Below are positions 7,919-16,546 of a stretch of 64,000 bases of DNA, in pieces. This DNA comes from Flavobacterium seoulense (GTDB lineage Bacteria > Bacteroidota > Bacteroidia > Flavobacteriales > Flavobacteriaceae). The position numbers and the translations under genes were made by a program. Position 1 is the stretch's first letter. Every line of letters begins with the position of its first letter. The notes beneath the pieces were generated by a model. The model searched no databases. It worked only from the letters and a program-made list of their open reading frames with translations, and was not told the origin of the DNA. The stretch covers positions 61,017 to 125,016 of the forward strand of contig NZ_JNCA01000014.1 in the NCBI RefSeq assembly GCF_000695795.1, given 5' to 3'.

Positions 7919-9190
7919 TTATTTTAACGCTTTCACCATTACTTTATCAATCTTTACACCATCCATATCGATAACTTCCAACTCAAATCGATGCCAAATT
8001 AATTTTTCTCCCTGTTTTGGAATACGTGATAATTCGGTCATGATTAATCCGCTAACGGTAGTTACATCATAATCACTCAGCAGTTCGTCTAATTCAAAAT
8101 AGGTTAGAAAATCATGTAACGAATAATGTCCGTCAACAAGCCAGCTTCCGTCTTCTCTTTCGATTAACTGAAAATCTTCTTTATAAAAATCAGAAGCATC
8201 TCCTACAAGCGCTTCTAAAATATCATTAAGTGTAATTATTCCTTGAAAAATTCCGTACTCATCAGCAACAATTGCATAATGAACACCTGTCTTTTTAAAG
8301 TTTTCCAATGCATTATAAGCAGTGGTGTGTTCCATTAAAAAAGGTGCTTCATGAATAATTTTTGGCAAACTAAAATCTTCATCATCAATACATGCGAAGA
8401 TATTTTTTAAACTCGCAACACCTACAATTTCATCAAAATTATCCTTATAAACAGGATAAAATGAATGCAGTTCCTGAAGCATAAATTCCTTAACCTGACT
8501 TTTATCAGCATCTAATGGTAACATTACCACTGATTTTCTATGTGTCATTAATGAATTTACTTTTCGGTCTCCAATGTGAAAAACACGCTCCACAATATCT
8601 TGTTCAATTTCCTGAACTTCTCCTACTTCGGTTCCTTCTTTTATAATGGCTTTAATTTCTTCTTCAGTAACTTTTCCGTCAGCCGAAGGTTTAATTTGGA
8701 GCACTCTTAATAAAAATTCTGTCGAATGTGTTAACAGCCATATAAAAGGGGCTGTAACAATCGAAACTATTTTCATAGGCATTGCAACCGCTTTTGCAAT
8801 AGTTTCCGGATAATTTAAACCAATTCTTTTAGGCAATAATTCCCCTATGACCAACGAGAAAAAAGTCAGGACAACAACCACAACTCCTACAGCTATCGAA
8901 TGAGCATATGGTTTAAAAAATTCGAAATCTAAAATAAATGTCTCTACATCAGACGTAATTTTATCACCACTAAAAATACCCGTTAGAATACCTATTAAAG
9001 TAATTCCTATTTGAACAGTTGACAAAAATTTATTAGGCGAATTAGCCAAATCCAGTGCAATTTGTGCACTTGAATTTCCTTTTTTTGCCGAATTTTCTAA
9101 TCTTGATTTTCTAGCCGAAATCAAAGCAATTTCAGACATCGAAAAAAGTCCGTTTAATAAAATCAAAAAAAGAATTATGAATAGTTCCAT
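7919..9190 (-). CDS. CNNM/HlyC-CorC family membrane protein with CBS pair
   Basis: The 423-residue protein has the order seen in hemolysin-C/CorC-like transporters. A DUF21/CNNM membrane domain (about residues 1-165, four hydrophobic segments) is followed by KVTEEEIKAIIKEGTEVGEVQEI, two CBS domains (about 205-330) and a C-terminal CorC_HlyC domain with GSWLVDGHYSLHDF. Family members are linked to magnesium or cobalt efflux. GldE of gliding bacteria is a paralogue of this family, but gldD is not adjacent here, so I do not call this gldE. It sits in the hpt-adk-CNNM-obgE run; the gaps contain word-type inverted repeats. Confidence 0.85.
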   Translation of the reverse strand: MELFIILFLILLNGLFSMSEIALISARKSRLENSAKKGNSSAQIALDLANSPNKFLSTVQIGITLIGILTGIFSGDKITSDVETFILDFEFFKPYAHSIAVGVVVVVLTFFSLVIGELLPKRIGLNYPETIAKAVAMPMKIVSIVTAPFIWLLTHSTEFLLRVLQIKPSADGKVTEEEIKAIIKEGTEVGEVQEIEQDIVERVFHIGDRKVNSLMTHRKSVVMLPLDADKSQVKEFMLQELHSFYPVYKDNFDEIVGVASLKNIFACIDDEDFSLPKIIHEAPFLMEHTTAYNALENFKKTGVHYAIVADEYGIFQGIITLNDILEALVGDASDFYKEDFQLIEREDGSWLVDGHYSLHDFLTYFELDELLSDYDVTTVSGLIMTELSRIPKQGEKLIWHRFELEVIDMDGVKIDKVMVKALK

Positions 9191-9207
9191 TAGTATGTTT
9201 CTAGTTT

Positions 9208-9262
9208 AAAAATTTAAAGTTTAAGATAACTAAAAAAACTTTAGCAACTTAAACTTTAAACA
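9208..9262. repeat. Inverted repeat of TTTAAAGTTTAAG words
   Basis: Perfect 13-base arms TTTAAAGTTTAAG (9213-9225) and CTTAAACTTTAAA (9248-9260) lie between adk and the CNNM gene. No clear T run follows, so it may be an intercistronic processing or stability hairpin rather than a terminator. Confidence 0.65.
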
Positions 9263-9278
9263 TCAAACATTTTTTTAT

Positions 9279-9851
9279 TTACAAATTGTCAATCACGCTA
9301 CTTAAACGCTCTGTAATTTCAGCAATAGAACCTATTCCGTTTACTGCATAAAATTTATTTTGACCTTTATAAAAATCAATTAGCGGAGCAGTTTTTTCGT
9401 TATATTCCTGGTATCTGTTACGAATTTTTTCTTCGTCCTGATCATCAGCTCTTCCTGAAGTTTTTCCTCTTTCTAACAATCTTGCTACCAAAATTTCATC
9501 ATCAGCTTCTAATGCAACTGTAGCAGTGATTTTTTCATTTTTTGTAGTAAGAAAAGCATCTAGAGCTTGCGCCTGAGCAATTGTTCTTGGAAAACCATCA
9601 AATAAAAAACCTGCTGATTCCGGATTAGCTTCCACCTCACTTTGCAACATTTTTATTGTTACTTCATCAGGAACTAACTCTCCATTATTAATATAAGTCT
9701 GAGCTAATTTTCCTAATTCAGTTTCGTTTTTGATATTAAATCTAAAAATATCACCTGTTGAAAGATGCGTCAAATTGTATTTTTCTTTTAAAAATTCGGC
9801 TTGAGTTCCTTTTCCGGCTCCTGGTTTCCCAAATAAAACAATGTTAGTCAT
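9279..9851 (-). CDS. adk: Adenylate kinase
   Basis: Adenylate kinase interconverts ATP plus AMP and two ADP in the cytoplasm. The P-loop GKPGAGKGTQ lies at residues 7-16, and the AMP-binding motifs LSTGDIFR and FDGFPRT are present. The protein has 190 residues; the region after RLLERGKTSGRADDQ is short, so this is the short-LID form without the zinc-finger insertion. The gene lies downstream of hpt on the same strand, a nucleotide-metabolism pairing common in Flavobacteria. Confidence 0.96.
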   Translation of the reverse strand: MTNIVLFGKPGAGKGTQAEFLKEKYNLTHLSTGDIFRFNIKNETELGKLAQTYINNGELVPDEVTIKMLQSEVEANPESAGFLFDGFPRTIAQAQALDAFLTTKNEKITATVALEADDEILVARLLERGKTSGRADDQDEEKIRNRYQEYNEKTAPLIDFYKGQNKFYAVNGIGSIAEITERLSSVIDNL

Positions 9852-9867
9852 AAATTTAATTTAATGA

Positions 9868-9996
9868 TGAAAAGATTTAAAAATTGAAAGATTGTCAATC
9901 TTCTAAATTTTCCAAATCGTGTTTGTTATCTATTTATACTCTTTTTTAAAATTTCTTAATTTAATTTTTTAATGCTTCAATCTTTAAATTTTTCAA
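9868..9996. repeat. Word-type inverted repeat (AAAGATTGAAA) between hpt and adk
   Basis: The gap holds GATTTAAAAATTGAAAGATTG on one side and CAATCTTTAAATTTTTCAATC on the other, which are near-complements built from the words AAAGATT and TTGAAA. A small internal dyad AAGATTGTCAATCTT is also present. The same words occur in the purK-purE gap. Confidence 0.6.
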
Positions 9997-10523
9997 TCTC
10001 GAAGCTGATATACTTCCGGTAAATTCCTGCCTAAACCATCATAGTCTAAACCAAAACCTACTATAAATTTATTTGGAATCTGAATTCCAATATAATCGAT
10101 TTTCACCTCTTTTTTATAAGCTTCTGGTTTAAAAAAAAGAGTCGCTATTTTAAAATGTTTCAAATTTTGTTGCTCAAACAAAGCTTTCAACTCTACAATA
10201 GTATGTCCCGTATCAATAATATCTTCGATAACAATTATAGTACGTCCCGTTAAATCCTGATTTAATCCAATTAATTCTTTTACTTCATTGGTCGAAGCCA
10301 TTCCGCTATACGAAGCCATTTTTACAAAACTTACTTCACATGGTTTTTTATACTTTTTTACAAAGTCAGAAACCACCATAAAAGAACCATTCAAAACACC
10401 AATAAAAACAGGAATTTCATCAACTAAATCAGTTTCAATTTGCGTTGCCATTTTTTGGATAGCAACATCTATTTCTTCGGCAGAAATAAACGGAACGAAT
10501 TGTTTATCGTGAAGTTGAATCAT
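9993..10523 (-). CDS. hpt: Hypoxanthine phosphoribosyltransferase
   Basis: This purine-salvage enzyme converts hypoxanthine (and often guanine) plus PRPP to the nucleotide. The 176-residue protein contains the type I PRTase PRPP loop TIIVIEDIIDTGHTI, the flexible-loop region KMASYSGM and the C-terminal FIVGFGLDYDGLGRNLPEV, which binds the purine base. It is the first gene of the leftward run into adk, the CNNM gene and obgE. A candidate promoter element lies at 10549-10556. Confidence 0.95.
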   Translation of the reverse strand: MIQLHDKQFVPFISAEEIDVAIQKMATQIETDLVDEIPVFIGVLNGSFMVVSDFVKKYKKPCEVSFVKMASYSGMASTNEVKELIGLNQDLTGRTIIVIEDIIDTGHTIVELKALFEQQNLKHFKIATLFFKPEAYKKEVKIDYIGIQIPNKFIVGFGLDYDGLGRNLPEVYQLRD

Positions 10524-10548
10524 TACTTTTTTATTTTAAAATAATGGG

Positions 10549-10556
10549 CAAAGATA
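10549..10556 (-). promoter_or_regulatory. Candidate -7 element for hpt
   Basis: On the minus strand this reads TATCTTTG, a match to the Bacteroidota TAnnTTTG element, 26 bases before the hpt start codon. A -33 TTG at the ideal spacing is not obvious. Confidence 0.5.
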
Positions 10557-10708
10557 CAGAATTACAACTAAATCTGAGTAGCAAAATAAACTCTGTCGGT
10601 TTTTAATAGCAAATGTTAAATATGTCTTAATTTTTACAAAGTTTTTCAGTCCTGCATTTTTAAATTAAGTAATTTTTATATCAGTAAAAATTTAATTCGA
10701 AAACTACA

Positions 10709-11983
10709 ATGAGAACAGCCATACAAATACTATCAGCAGCATCGTTAATATTTTTAACAGGCTGCAAAGGTGACGTTAAAAAAGAAACAAAAGAAAAACT
10801 AGCGCAACAACCTTCCATAACGGTAAAAACCGCTATTGGTAATTTGACTCTGCCTCCTCCGTTCGCATCCGAATCAGTCACAAAAAACAGTAAACTTGTA
10901 AAATGGCCGGAAGGAAAAACACCAAATGCTCCCGAAGGTTTTACAGTAACAAAATTTGCCGACGGTTTAGAAAATCCGCGCTGGACTTATATTGCGCCAA
11001 ATAAAGATATTTTTGTTGTTGAAAGTGGTACAAAAGGAAGTAAAAATCAAATCACTGTGTTTCGTGATGCAGATAATGATGGCACATTTGAAACCCGCAA
11101 TGTGTTTATTTCCGGACTTAATCAACCATTTGGAATGTTGGTCTTAAAAGATTATTTCTACATTGCCAACACTGACGGATTGTATCGTTACCCATACAAA
11201 AATAATCCTTTAAAACTGGCAACAAAAGGCGTAAGAATTCTTGAACTTCCGGCAGGAGGCTATAACAATCACTGGACAAGAAATTTACTGGCAAATGCTG
11301 ACGGAACTAAAATCTACATCTCAGTAGGATCAGGAAGCAATGTGGGAGAAAACGGAATGGATAAAGAAATCCGACGTGCAGCTATTTTAGAAATCAATCC
11401 TGATGGAACGGCTGAAAAAATTTATGCATCTGGTCTTAGAAATCCTGTTGGCATGGACTGGAATCCTGTAAATAATGAACTTTGGACTGCGGTTAACGAG
11501 CGTGATGAATTAGGTGACGATTTGGTTCCGGATTATATTACAAGTGTTAAAAAAGACGGTTTTTACGGATGGCCTTATTCTTATTATGGAAATAATTTAG
11601 ACCCTAGAATGAAAAGAGAACGCAAAGATTTAGCCGCAAAATCAATTGTTCCTGATGTCCCGGTGGGTTCACATACCGCTTCCTTAGGATTAGCTTTTTA
11701 TGACAAAGATAAATTCCCTTCTAAATATAAAAATGGTGCTTTTGTAGGACAACATGGATCCTGGAATCGTGCTAAAATTGTAGGCTACAAGGTAGTTTTT
11801 GTTCCTTTTGCAGATGGCAAACCTTCAGGAAAACCAGAAGATTTTCTTACCGGATTTATTGCAGATGAAGCAAAAGCAGAAGTATATGGGCGCCCTGTTG
11901 CCGTTACAGTTATGAATGACGGATCGCTTTTAGTGAATGATGATAGTGGAAATATAATCTGGAAAGTAACAGCTAATAAATAA
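10709..11983 (+). CDS. PQQ-dependent sugar (sorbosone-type) dehydrogenase, lipoprotein
   Basis: The 424-residue protein has a lipoprotein signal (SLIFLTGC, lipid Cys at residue 19), so it is membrane-anchored outside the cytoplasm. The rest is a six-bladed beta-propeller of the sorbosone/soluble glucose dehydrogenase type, with GLENPRWTYIAP, GLNQPFGM, the NNHWTRN histidine motif, SGLRNPVGMDWNP and GQHGSWNR. Known relatives bind PQQ and oxidise aldoses or aldehydes; the substrate here is unknown. A TonB-dependent receptor gene follows 14 bases later, so the two are almost certainly co-transcribed. The receptor resembles the PQQ importer PqqU/YncD, which suggests that the enzyme relies on scavenged cofactor. 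Confidence 0.85.
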   Translation: MRTAIQILSAASLIFLTGCKGDVKKETKEKLAQQPSITVKTAIGNLTLPPPFASESVTKNSKLVKWPEGKTPNAPEGFTVTKFADGLENPRWTYIAPNKDIFVVESGTKGSKNQITVFRDADNDGTFETRNVFISGLNQPFGMLVLKDYFYIANTDGLYRYPYKNNPLKLATKGVRILELPAGGYNNHWTRNLLANADGTKIYISVGSGSNVGENGMDKEIRRAAILEINPDGTAEKIYASGLRNPVGMDWNPVNNELWTAVNERDELGDDLVPDYITSVKKDGFYGWPYSYYGNNLDPRMKRERKDLAAKSIVPDVPVGSHTASLGLAFYDKDKFPSKYKNGAFVGQHGSWNRAKIVGYKVVFVPFADGKPSGKPEDFLTGFIADEAKAEVYGRPVAVTVMNDGSLLVNDDSGNIIWKVTANK

Positions 11984-11997
11984 TCTTTTCGATTTAT

Positions 11998-14082
11998 ATG
12001 GTTTTAAAAAAACACTGCTTTCTTTTTTTTGTACTTTTTGGTTTTCAAAAAATCACTGCACAAAAAAAGGAAAGCATACATACTGATACTCTCAAAGCCC
12101 AAAAACTGAGTGAAGTGGTAATAAGTTCACTTCATATTAATAACAATACTTTAAACACACCAGCTTCTATTGGAATACTCTCTAAAAAAGATCTGGTTCA
12201 AAACAATGCAACAGATATCACTACAGTAATTAACACCATCCCGGGTGTATTCATGCAATCTTCAAATTTTACTACAAGCCGAATTTCGATTCGTGGTATT
12301 GGGGCGAGAACACCTTATGGAACCAATAAAATCAGAGCATTTTATGGCAGTATTCCGTTAACTTCAGGAAATAGTGAAACTGTTATTGATGATATCGACT
12401 TAGAAAACATCAATCAGATTGAAGTGATTAAAGGACCTCTTTCGAGTGTATATGGTGCAGGTTTAGGCGGTGCTATTTTAATTTCACCTCAAATTTCCAA
12501 AGAAGAAACTGCGGGTGTCAGTTCAGTATTTGGTTCATTTGGATTACTAAAAAACAACTTGCATTATAATTTAAATCAGAAAAATGCAAGTCTGAATATA
12601 AGCTATCATAATCTCAAAATGGATGGATGGCGTCAAAACAGTGCTTACAACAGAGAAGGAATTACAATCGCAGGAGAATTATTCAAACAGCAAAACAGCA
12701 AACTGACTTATTTTTCTAATTACACCTTTCTTAAGGCTTTTATACCAAGTTCTATTAACAAAGAAACTTTTGACAACAATCCAAAATCAGCTGCTGCAAC
12801 GTGGTTAGCTTCTAAAGGATTTAAAGAATACAAATCGACACTAGGAGGATTAGCTTATGATTTTAAAATTAATGAAAATACAAACAATTCGACTTCTGTT
12901 TTTATAAATTATAAAGACAGTAACGAGCCAAGACCTTTTGATATTTTACGCCAATATACTTTTGCAGCCGGTGCAAGAACTCAATTTTCAGGAAATTTCA
13001 AAATCAATACAATCGAAAATAAATTTATTGTTGGAGCCGAATTTTTCTCAGACAATTACAACGGAAATACTTTCGAAAATTTATACCAACAAAATAATGG
13101 AAACGGAAGTTTAGCAGGAAATCAGCTTTCTGAATCCACTCAGAAAAGGAATTTTTACAATCTCTTTTCACAAATTAGAACTATGCTTTCTGCAAAATTT
13201 GAAATTCAGGCAGGTTTAAATTATAATAAAACGCAATTTGAATTAAAAAATTACAGCCTTAATGCAACGCAAAATTACAGTTATGACGGTATTTTTTCGC
13301 CACAACTTTCAATATTATATAAACCAAATGAACAACAAACAGTTTATTTTTCTGCCAGCCGCGGATTTTCATTGCCCGCAACAGAAGAAACACTTACCAG
13401 CAACGGAACGATTAATCCTGAAATAAAACCAGAAAATGGATATAATTTTGAAATAGGCGGAAAATTCTATTTTTTCAACAAAAGTCTTTACACCGAATTA
13501 AATGCATACCGTATACAAATTAAAGATTTACTGGTTTCAAAACGAGTGGGAGACGACCAATATGTAGGTATAAATGCTGGAGAAACATTACATCAGGGAA
13601 TAGAAATTACATTGAATCACACCAAACAAATCAATAGTTTTTTTACTTTAAGCTCCTATTTTACCGCTTCTTTAGGAAATTATGAATTCCAGAATTTTGA
13701 AGATAACGGAAATAATTACTCTGGAAACAAACTTACCGGAGTGGCGGCCAATAAAATTAATTCAGGATTATCATTAAATACAAAATACCGAATTTATTTA
13801 AGTGCCGATTATCAATTTGTCGATAAAGTTCCTATGAATGATGGAAATACTGCTTTTTCAGATTCTTATAGCATTATCAATTTAAAAACAGGATATCAAT
13901 TAGAAATTCTACCGCATTTAAATTCGCAATTTGCTTTTGGAATAAACAATGTCACCAATGAAAAATATGCTTCATTAATTCTCCCTAATGCCGTCGGAAT
14001 AGGGAATGCATCGCCCAGATATTATTATCCCGGACTTCCTGTAAATTATTACGCAACAATTTCATTAAATTATTTATTTTAG
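11998..14082 (+). CDS. TonB-dependent outer-membrane receptor, PqqU/YncD-like
   Basis: The 694-residue protein has a signal peptide ending near ITAQ, a plug domain (about residues 45-160) and a 22-strand-type barrel that ends in an aromatic residue (LNYLF). The plug motif SIRGIGARTPYGTNKIRAFY followed by IEVIKGPLSSVYGAG resembles the equivalent region of E. coli YncD (PqqU), the PQQ receptor. The C-terminal VTNEKYASLILPNAVGIG and PRYYYPGLP also resemble YncD's end. This similarity is from memory, not a search. It is 14 bases downstream of the PQQ-dependent dehydrogenase gene. It could also import another cofactor or siderophore. Energy would come from the ExbB/ExbD/TonB set at 40-42 kb or another TonB. 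Confidence 0.85.
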   Translation: MVLKKHCFLFFVLFGFQKITAQKKESIHTDTLKAQKLSEVVISSLHINNNTLNTPASIGILSKKDLVQNNATDITTVINTIPGVFMQSSNFTTSRISIRGIGARTPYGTNKIRAFYGSIPLTSGNSETVIDDIDLENINQIEVIKGPLSSVYGAGLGGAILISPQISKEETAGVSSVFGSFGLLKNNLHYNLNQKNASLNISYHNLKMDGWRQNSAYNREGITIAGELFKQQNSKLTYFSNYTFLKAFIPSSINKETFDNNPKSAAATWLASKGFKEYKSTLGGLAYDFKINENTNNSTSVFINYKDSNEPRPFDILRQYTFAAGARTQFSGNFKINTIENKFIVGAEFFSDNYNGNTFENLYQQNNGNGSLAGNQLSESTQKRNFYNLFSQIRTMLSAKFEIQAGLNYNKTQFELKNYSLNATQNYSYDGIFSPQLSILYKPNEQQTVYFSASRGFSLPATEETLTSNGTINPEIKPENGYNFEIGGKFYFFNKSLYTELNAYRIQIKDLLVSKRVGDDQYVGINAGETLHQGIEITLNHTKQINSFFTLSSYFTASLGNYEFQNFEDNGNNYSGNKLTGVAANKINSGLSLNTKYRIYLSADYQFVDKVPMNDGNTAFSDSYSIINLKTGYQLEILPHLNSQFAFGINNVTNEKYASLILPNAVGIGNASPRYYYPGLPVNYYATISLNYLF

Positions 14083-14103
14083 GTTCAAATTAAATTCAAC
14101 GAA

Positions 14104-14655
14104 ATGCATTCTGAGCTTCAGTTACAACTAGAACATTTAAAAGCTTATCGAAAAGACAGGCTTGATCTAGCTCAAAACATTTTAGAAAACAAAGAATATT
14201 TTGACGAATTAGTTCAAATTTGCTTCACTCCTGCTGACAAAAACAATAATAAAGCCTGCTGGATTTTAGAATTTATAGCTTATGAGGAATTGATTTGGCT
14301 ACAGCCTTATATAAATTTTTTCTGCAAAAATATTAAACATCTAAAAGATGAAAGTGCGCTTCGGCCAATTGCTAAAATCATTCAGCTATTATTAGCATCG
14401 CATTATAAAAGGAAAGAAAATAGCATTTTACTTTCCGAAGAAAATCTTCAAGACATAATTGAAACATCATTTGACTGGCTGATAAATGACACAAAAGTCG
14501 CCACAAAAGCATATTCAATAAGAACTTTGTATATTTTAGGAAAGTATTACAACTGGATTCATCCTGAATTACAAATCATTGTGAGTAAAGATTATCCTAA
14601 TCATTCTGCTGCCTACCAAGCAGTCGCACGAGAAGTTTTGAAGAAAATAAAATAG
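14104..14655 (+). CDS. Alpha-helical (HEAT-like) protein of unknown function
   Basis: The 183-residue protein is predicted to be almost all helix, rich in Leu, Ile and aromatic residues, with repeat-like spacing (DELVQICFTPADKNNNKACW, FEWLINDT-like segment, SIRTLYILGKYY). It has no signal peptide, transmembrane span or catalytic motif. Close relatives in Flavobacteria are often labelled adenylosuccinate lyase, but the protein is far too short and lacks the fumarase/ASL signature, so I do not accept that name. It follows the receptor gene by 21 bases and may be in its operon; purK has its own promoter candidate. Confidence 0.7.
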   Translation: MHSELQLQLEHLKAYRKDRLDLAQNILENKEYFDELVQICFTPADKNNNKACWILEFIAYEELIWLQPYINFFCKNIKHLKDESALRPIAKIIQLLLASHYKRKENSILLSEENLQDIIETSFDWLINDTKVATKAYSIRTLYILGKYYNWIHPELQIIVSKDYPNHSAAYQAVAREVLKKIK

Positions 14656-14681
14656 CATTTTCCTATTCAATCATTTAAAAG

Positions 14682-14689
14682 TATCTTTG
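14682..14689 (+). promoter_or_regulatory. Candidate -7 element for purK
   Basis: TATCTTTG matches TAnnTTTG and lies 22 bases upstream of the purK ATG. The -33 TTG at about 19 bases is not clear. It suggests that purK/purE start transcription independently of the upstream gene. Confidence 0.55.
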
Positions 14690-14711
14690 CTGCCAATAAA
14701 CTTTCGACACA

Positions 14712-15860
14712 ATGAATTATTTTTCTTCTGATTTTAAATTAGGAATTCTAGGAGGCGGACAATTAGGAAAAATGCTCTTATTCGACACTAGAAAATTTGA
14801 CATACAAACTTATGTTTTAGATCCCAGCAACGAAGCTCCGTCTAGAATGGCTTGCAACCAATTTTTTCAAGGCGATTTAATGGATTTTGATACCGTTTAC
14901 AACTTTGGAAAAAAAGTGGATGTTTTAACTTTTGAAATCGAATTAGTCAACCTGGAAGCCTTAGAAAAATTAGAAAACGAAGGGCTAAAAGTTTATCCTT
15001 CTCCTAAAACATTAAGAAAAATTCAAAATAAAGGCGTTCAAAAAGATTTTTACGCTGCAAACAATATTCCAACAGCACCTTTTGAAAGATTTGAAAATTT
15101 AGACAATCTAAAATCTAAAATTAACGATCTAAAATTACCATTTGTCTGGAAATGTACTGAATTTGGTTACGATGGAAACGGAGTAAAAATCATTCGTGAA
15201 ATAACTGATTTAGACAGCTTACCAAATGTAGAATGCATTGCCGAAGAAATGATTCCGTTTAAAAACGAATTGGCAGTTATTGTTTGTCAAAATCCGTCCG
15301 GAGAAATCAAAACTTATCCTGTGGTCGAAATGGAATTTCATCCCGAAGCTAATCAGGTGGAATATGTAATTTGTCCTGCCCGTATTGACGAAAAAGTAGC
15401 CGAAAAAGCACGTGCTATTGCGTTGAATGTTTCCCAAAACTTCAATCACGTAGGACTTTTAGCTGTCGAAATGTTCCAGACTCAGAACGACGAAGTTATT
15501 GTTAACGAGGTAGCTCCTCGCCCGCACAATTCTGGTCATTATTCTATCGAAGCGAGTTATACTTCACAATTTGAAAACCACTTACGTGCTATTTTAGATC
15601 TTCCTTTAGGAAATACCGACAGTAAAGTGGCAGGAATTATGGTAAATTTAGTAGGTGAAGAAGGTTTTTCTGGAAATGTAGTTTACGAGAATATCGAAAA
15701 AATATTAGGCTGGAACGGAGTTACACCACATATTTACGGTAAAAAAGAAACCCGTCCGTTTCGAAAAATGGGACACGTAACCATTGTAAATTCTGACATT
15801 AAAGAAGCACGTAAGATTGCTGAAGATGTTAAAAATACGATTAGAGTAATTTCAAAATAA
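14712..15860 (+). CDS. purK: 5-(carboxyamino)imidazole ribonucleotide synthase
   Basis: PurK makes N5-CAIR from AIR, bicarbonate and ATP in de novo purine synthesis. The 382-residue protein has the ATP-grasp build: an N-terminal domain with LGILGGGQLGKML, a central ATP-binding domain with FVWKCTEFGYDGNGVKI and ECIAEEMIPF, and the metal-binding VNEVAPRPHNSGHYSIEA near residue 270. Length matches the family. purE follows 87 bases downstream, as expected for consecutive pathway steps. Confidence 0.96.
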   Translation: MNYFSSDFKLGILGGGQLGKMLLFDTRKFDIQTYVLDPSNEAPSRMACNQFFQGDLMDFDTVYNFGKKVDVLTFEIELVNLEALEKLENEGLKVYPSPKTLRKIQNKGVQKDFYAANNIPTAPFERFENLDNLKSKINDLKLPFVWKCTEFGYDGNGVKIIREITDLDSLPNVECIAEEMIPFKNELAVIVCQNPSGEIKTYPVVEMEFHPEANQVEYVICPARIDEKVAEKARAIALNVSQNFNHVGLLAVEMFQTQNDEVIVNEVAPRPHNSGHYSIEASYTSQFENHLRAILDLPLGNTDSKVAGIMVNLVGEEGFSGNVVYENIEKILGWNGVTPHIYGKKETRPFRKMGHVTIVNSDIKEARKIAEDVKNTIRVISK

Positions 15861-15861
15861 T

Positions 15862-15944
15862 TAAAAAAATTTAAAGATTGAAAAATTTAAAGATGGTGAA
15901 TACTAATTTTTAAATCTTTCAATCATTTCATCTTTAAATAAAAA
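15862..15944. repeat. Word-type inverted repeat between purK and purE
   Basis: TTTAAAGATTGAAAAATTTAAAGATG faces TTTTTAAATCTTTCAATC and CATCTTTAAA. The arms use the same AAAGATTGAAA words as the hpt-adk gap. It occupies almost the whole 87-base gap. Confidence 0.6.
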
Positions 15945-15947
15945 ATA

Positions 15948-16433
15948 ATGAGCAAAGTAGCCGTAATCATGGGAAGCATCTCTGACATGCCAGTTATGCA
16001 GGAAGCCATCAACATATTAAAAGAATTTGGAATCGAAACTGAAGTAGATATCGTTTCGGCTCACAGAACACCTGAGAAATTATTCGATTTCAGTAATAAT
16101 GCACACAAAAGAGGTATTTCGGCAATTATTGCCGGAGCAGGTGGTGCGGCTCATTTACCTGGAATGGTAGCTTCAATGTCTCCGCTTCCTGTAATTGGAG
16201 TTCCAGTAAAATCAAGCAATTCTATTGATGGCTGGGATTCTGTATTATCAATTTTACAAATGCCTGGCGGAGTTCCTGTTGCAACTGTTGCTTTAAACGG
16301 AGCAAAAAATGCCGGAATCTTAGCTGCGCAAATCATCGGAAGCGCTGATGCTACGGTTTTAAACAAAATTGTAGCTTACAAAGAAAGCCTAAAAGAAGCT
16401 GTTATTAAAGCAGCTGAAAGTCTTAACAAATAA
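15948..16433 (+). CDS. purE: N5-carboxyaminoimidazole ribonucleotide mutase
   Basis: PurE (class I) rearranges N5-CAIR to CAIR, the step after PurK. The 161-residue protein shows the family signatures: VAVIMGSISDMPVM at the start, the VSAHRTPEKLFDF loop with the catalytic His, and AIIAGAGGAAHLPGMVAS with the second active-site His. The glycine-rich MPGGVPVATVALNG follows. Presence of both purK and purE shows the bacterial two-step carboxylation route. Confidence 0.97.
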   Translation: MSKVAVIMGSISDMPVMQEAINILKEFGIETEVDIVSAHRTPEKLFDFSNNAHKRGISAIIAGAGGAAHLPGMVASMSPLPVIGVPVKSSNSIDGWDSVLSILQMPGGVPVATVALNGAKNAGILAAQIIGSADATVLNKIVAYKESLKEAVIKAAESLNK

Positions 16434-16435
16434 GT

Positions 16436-16534
16436 TAATTTCACAGAGATTCACAGAGACAAACGCAAAGCTTCGCAAAGAATAATTAAAAAACTTTGCG
16501 AAGCTCTGTGTCTTCTTAGCGAAACTTTGCGTAA
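16436..16534. repeat. Inverted repeat of CGCAAAG/CACAGAG words
   Basis: Perfect 12-base arms AGCTTCGCAAAG (16469-16480) and CTTTGCGAAGCT (16494-16505) are flanked by further words (TTCACAGAG twice on the left; CTGTGTCTT and ACTTTGCGT on the right). It fills the purE to M3-peptidase gap. There is no T run. Confidence 0.75.
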
Positions 16535-16546
16535 CATCACATCACT

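Noticed and set aside
7919..9190. Naming the CNNM/CBS protein GldE
   Set aside because: GldE is a paralogue of the same family, but gldD is not adjacent, and the general family call is safer.
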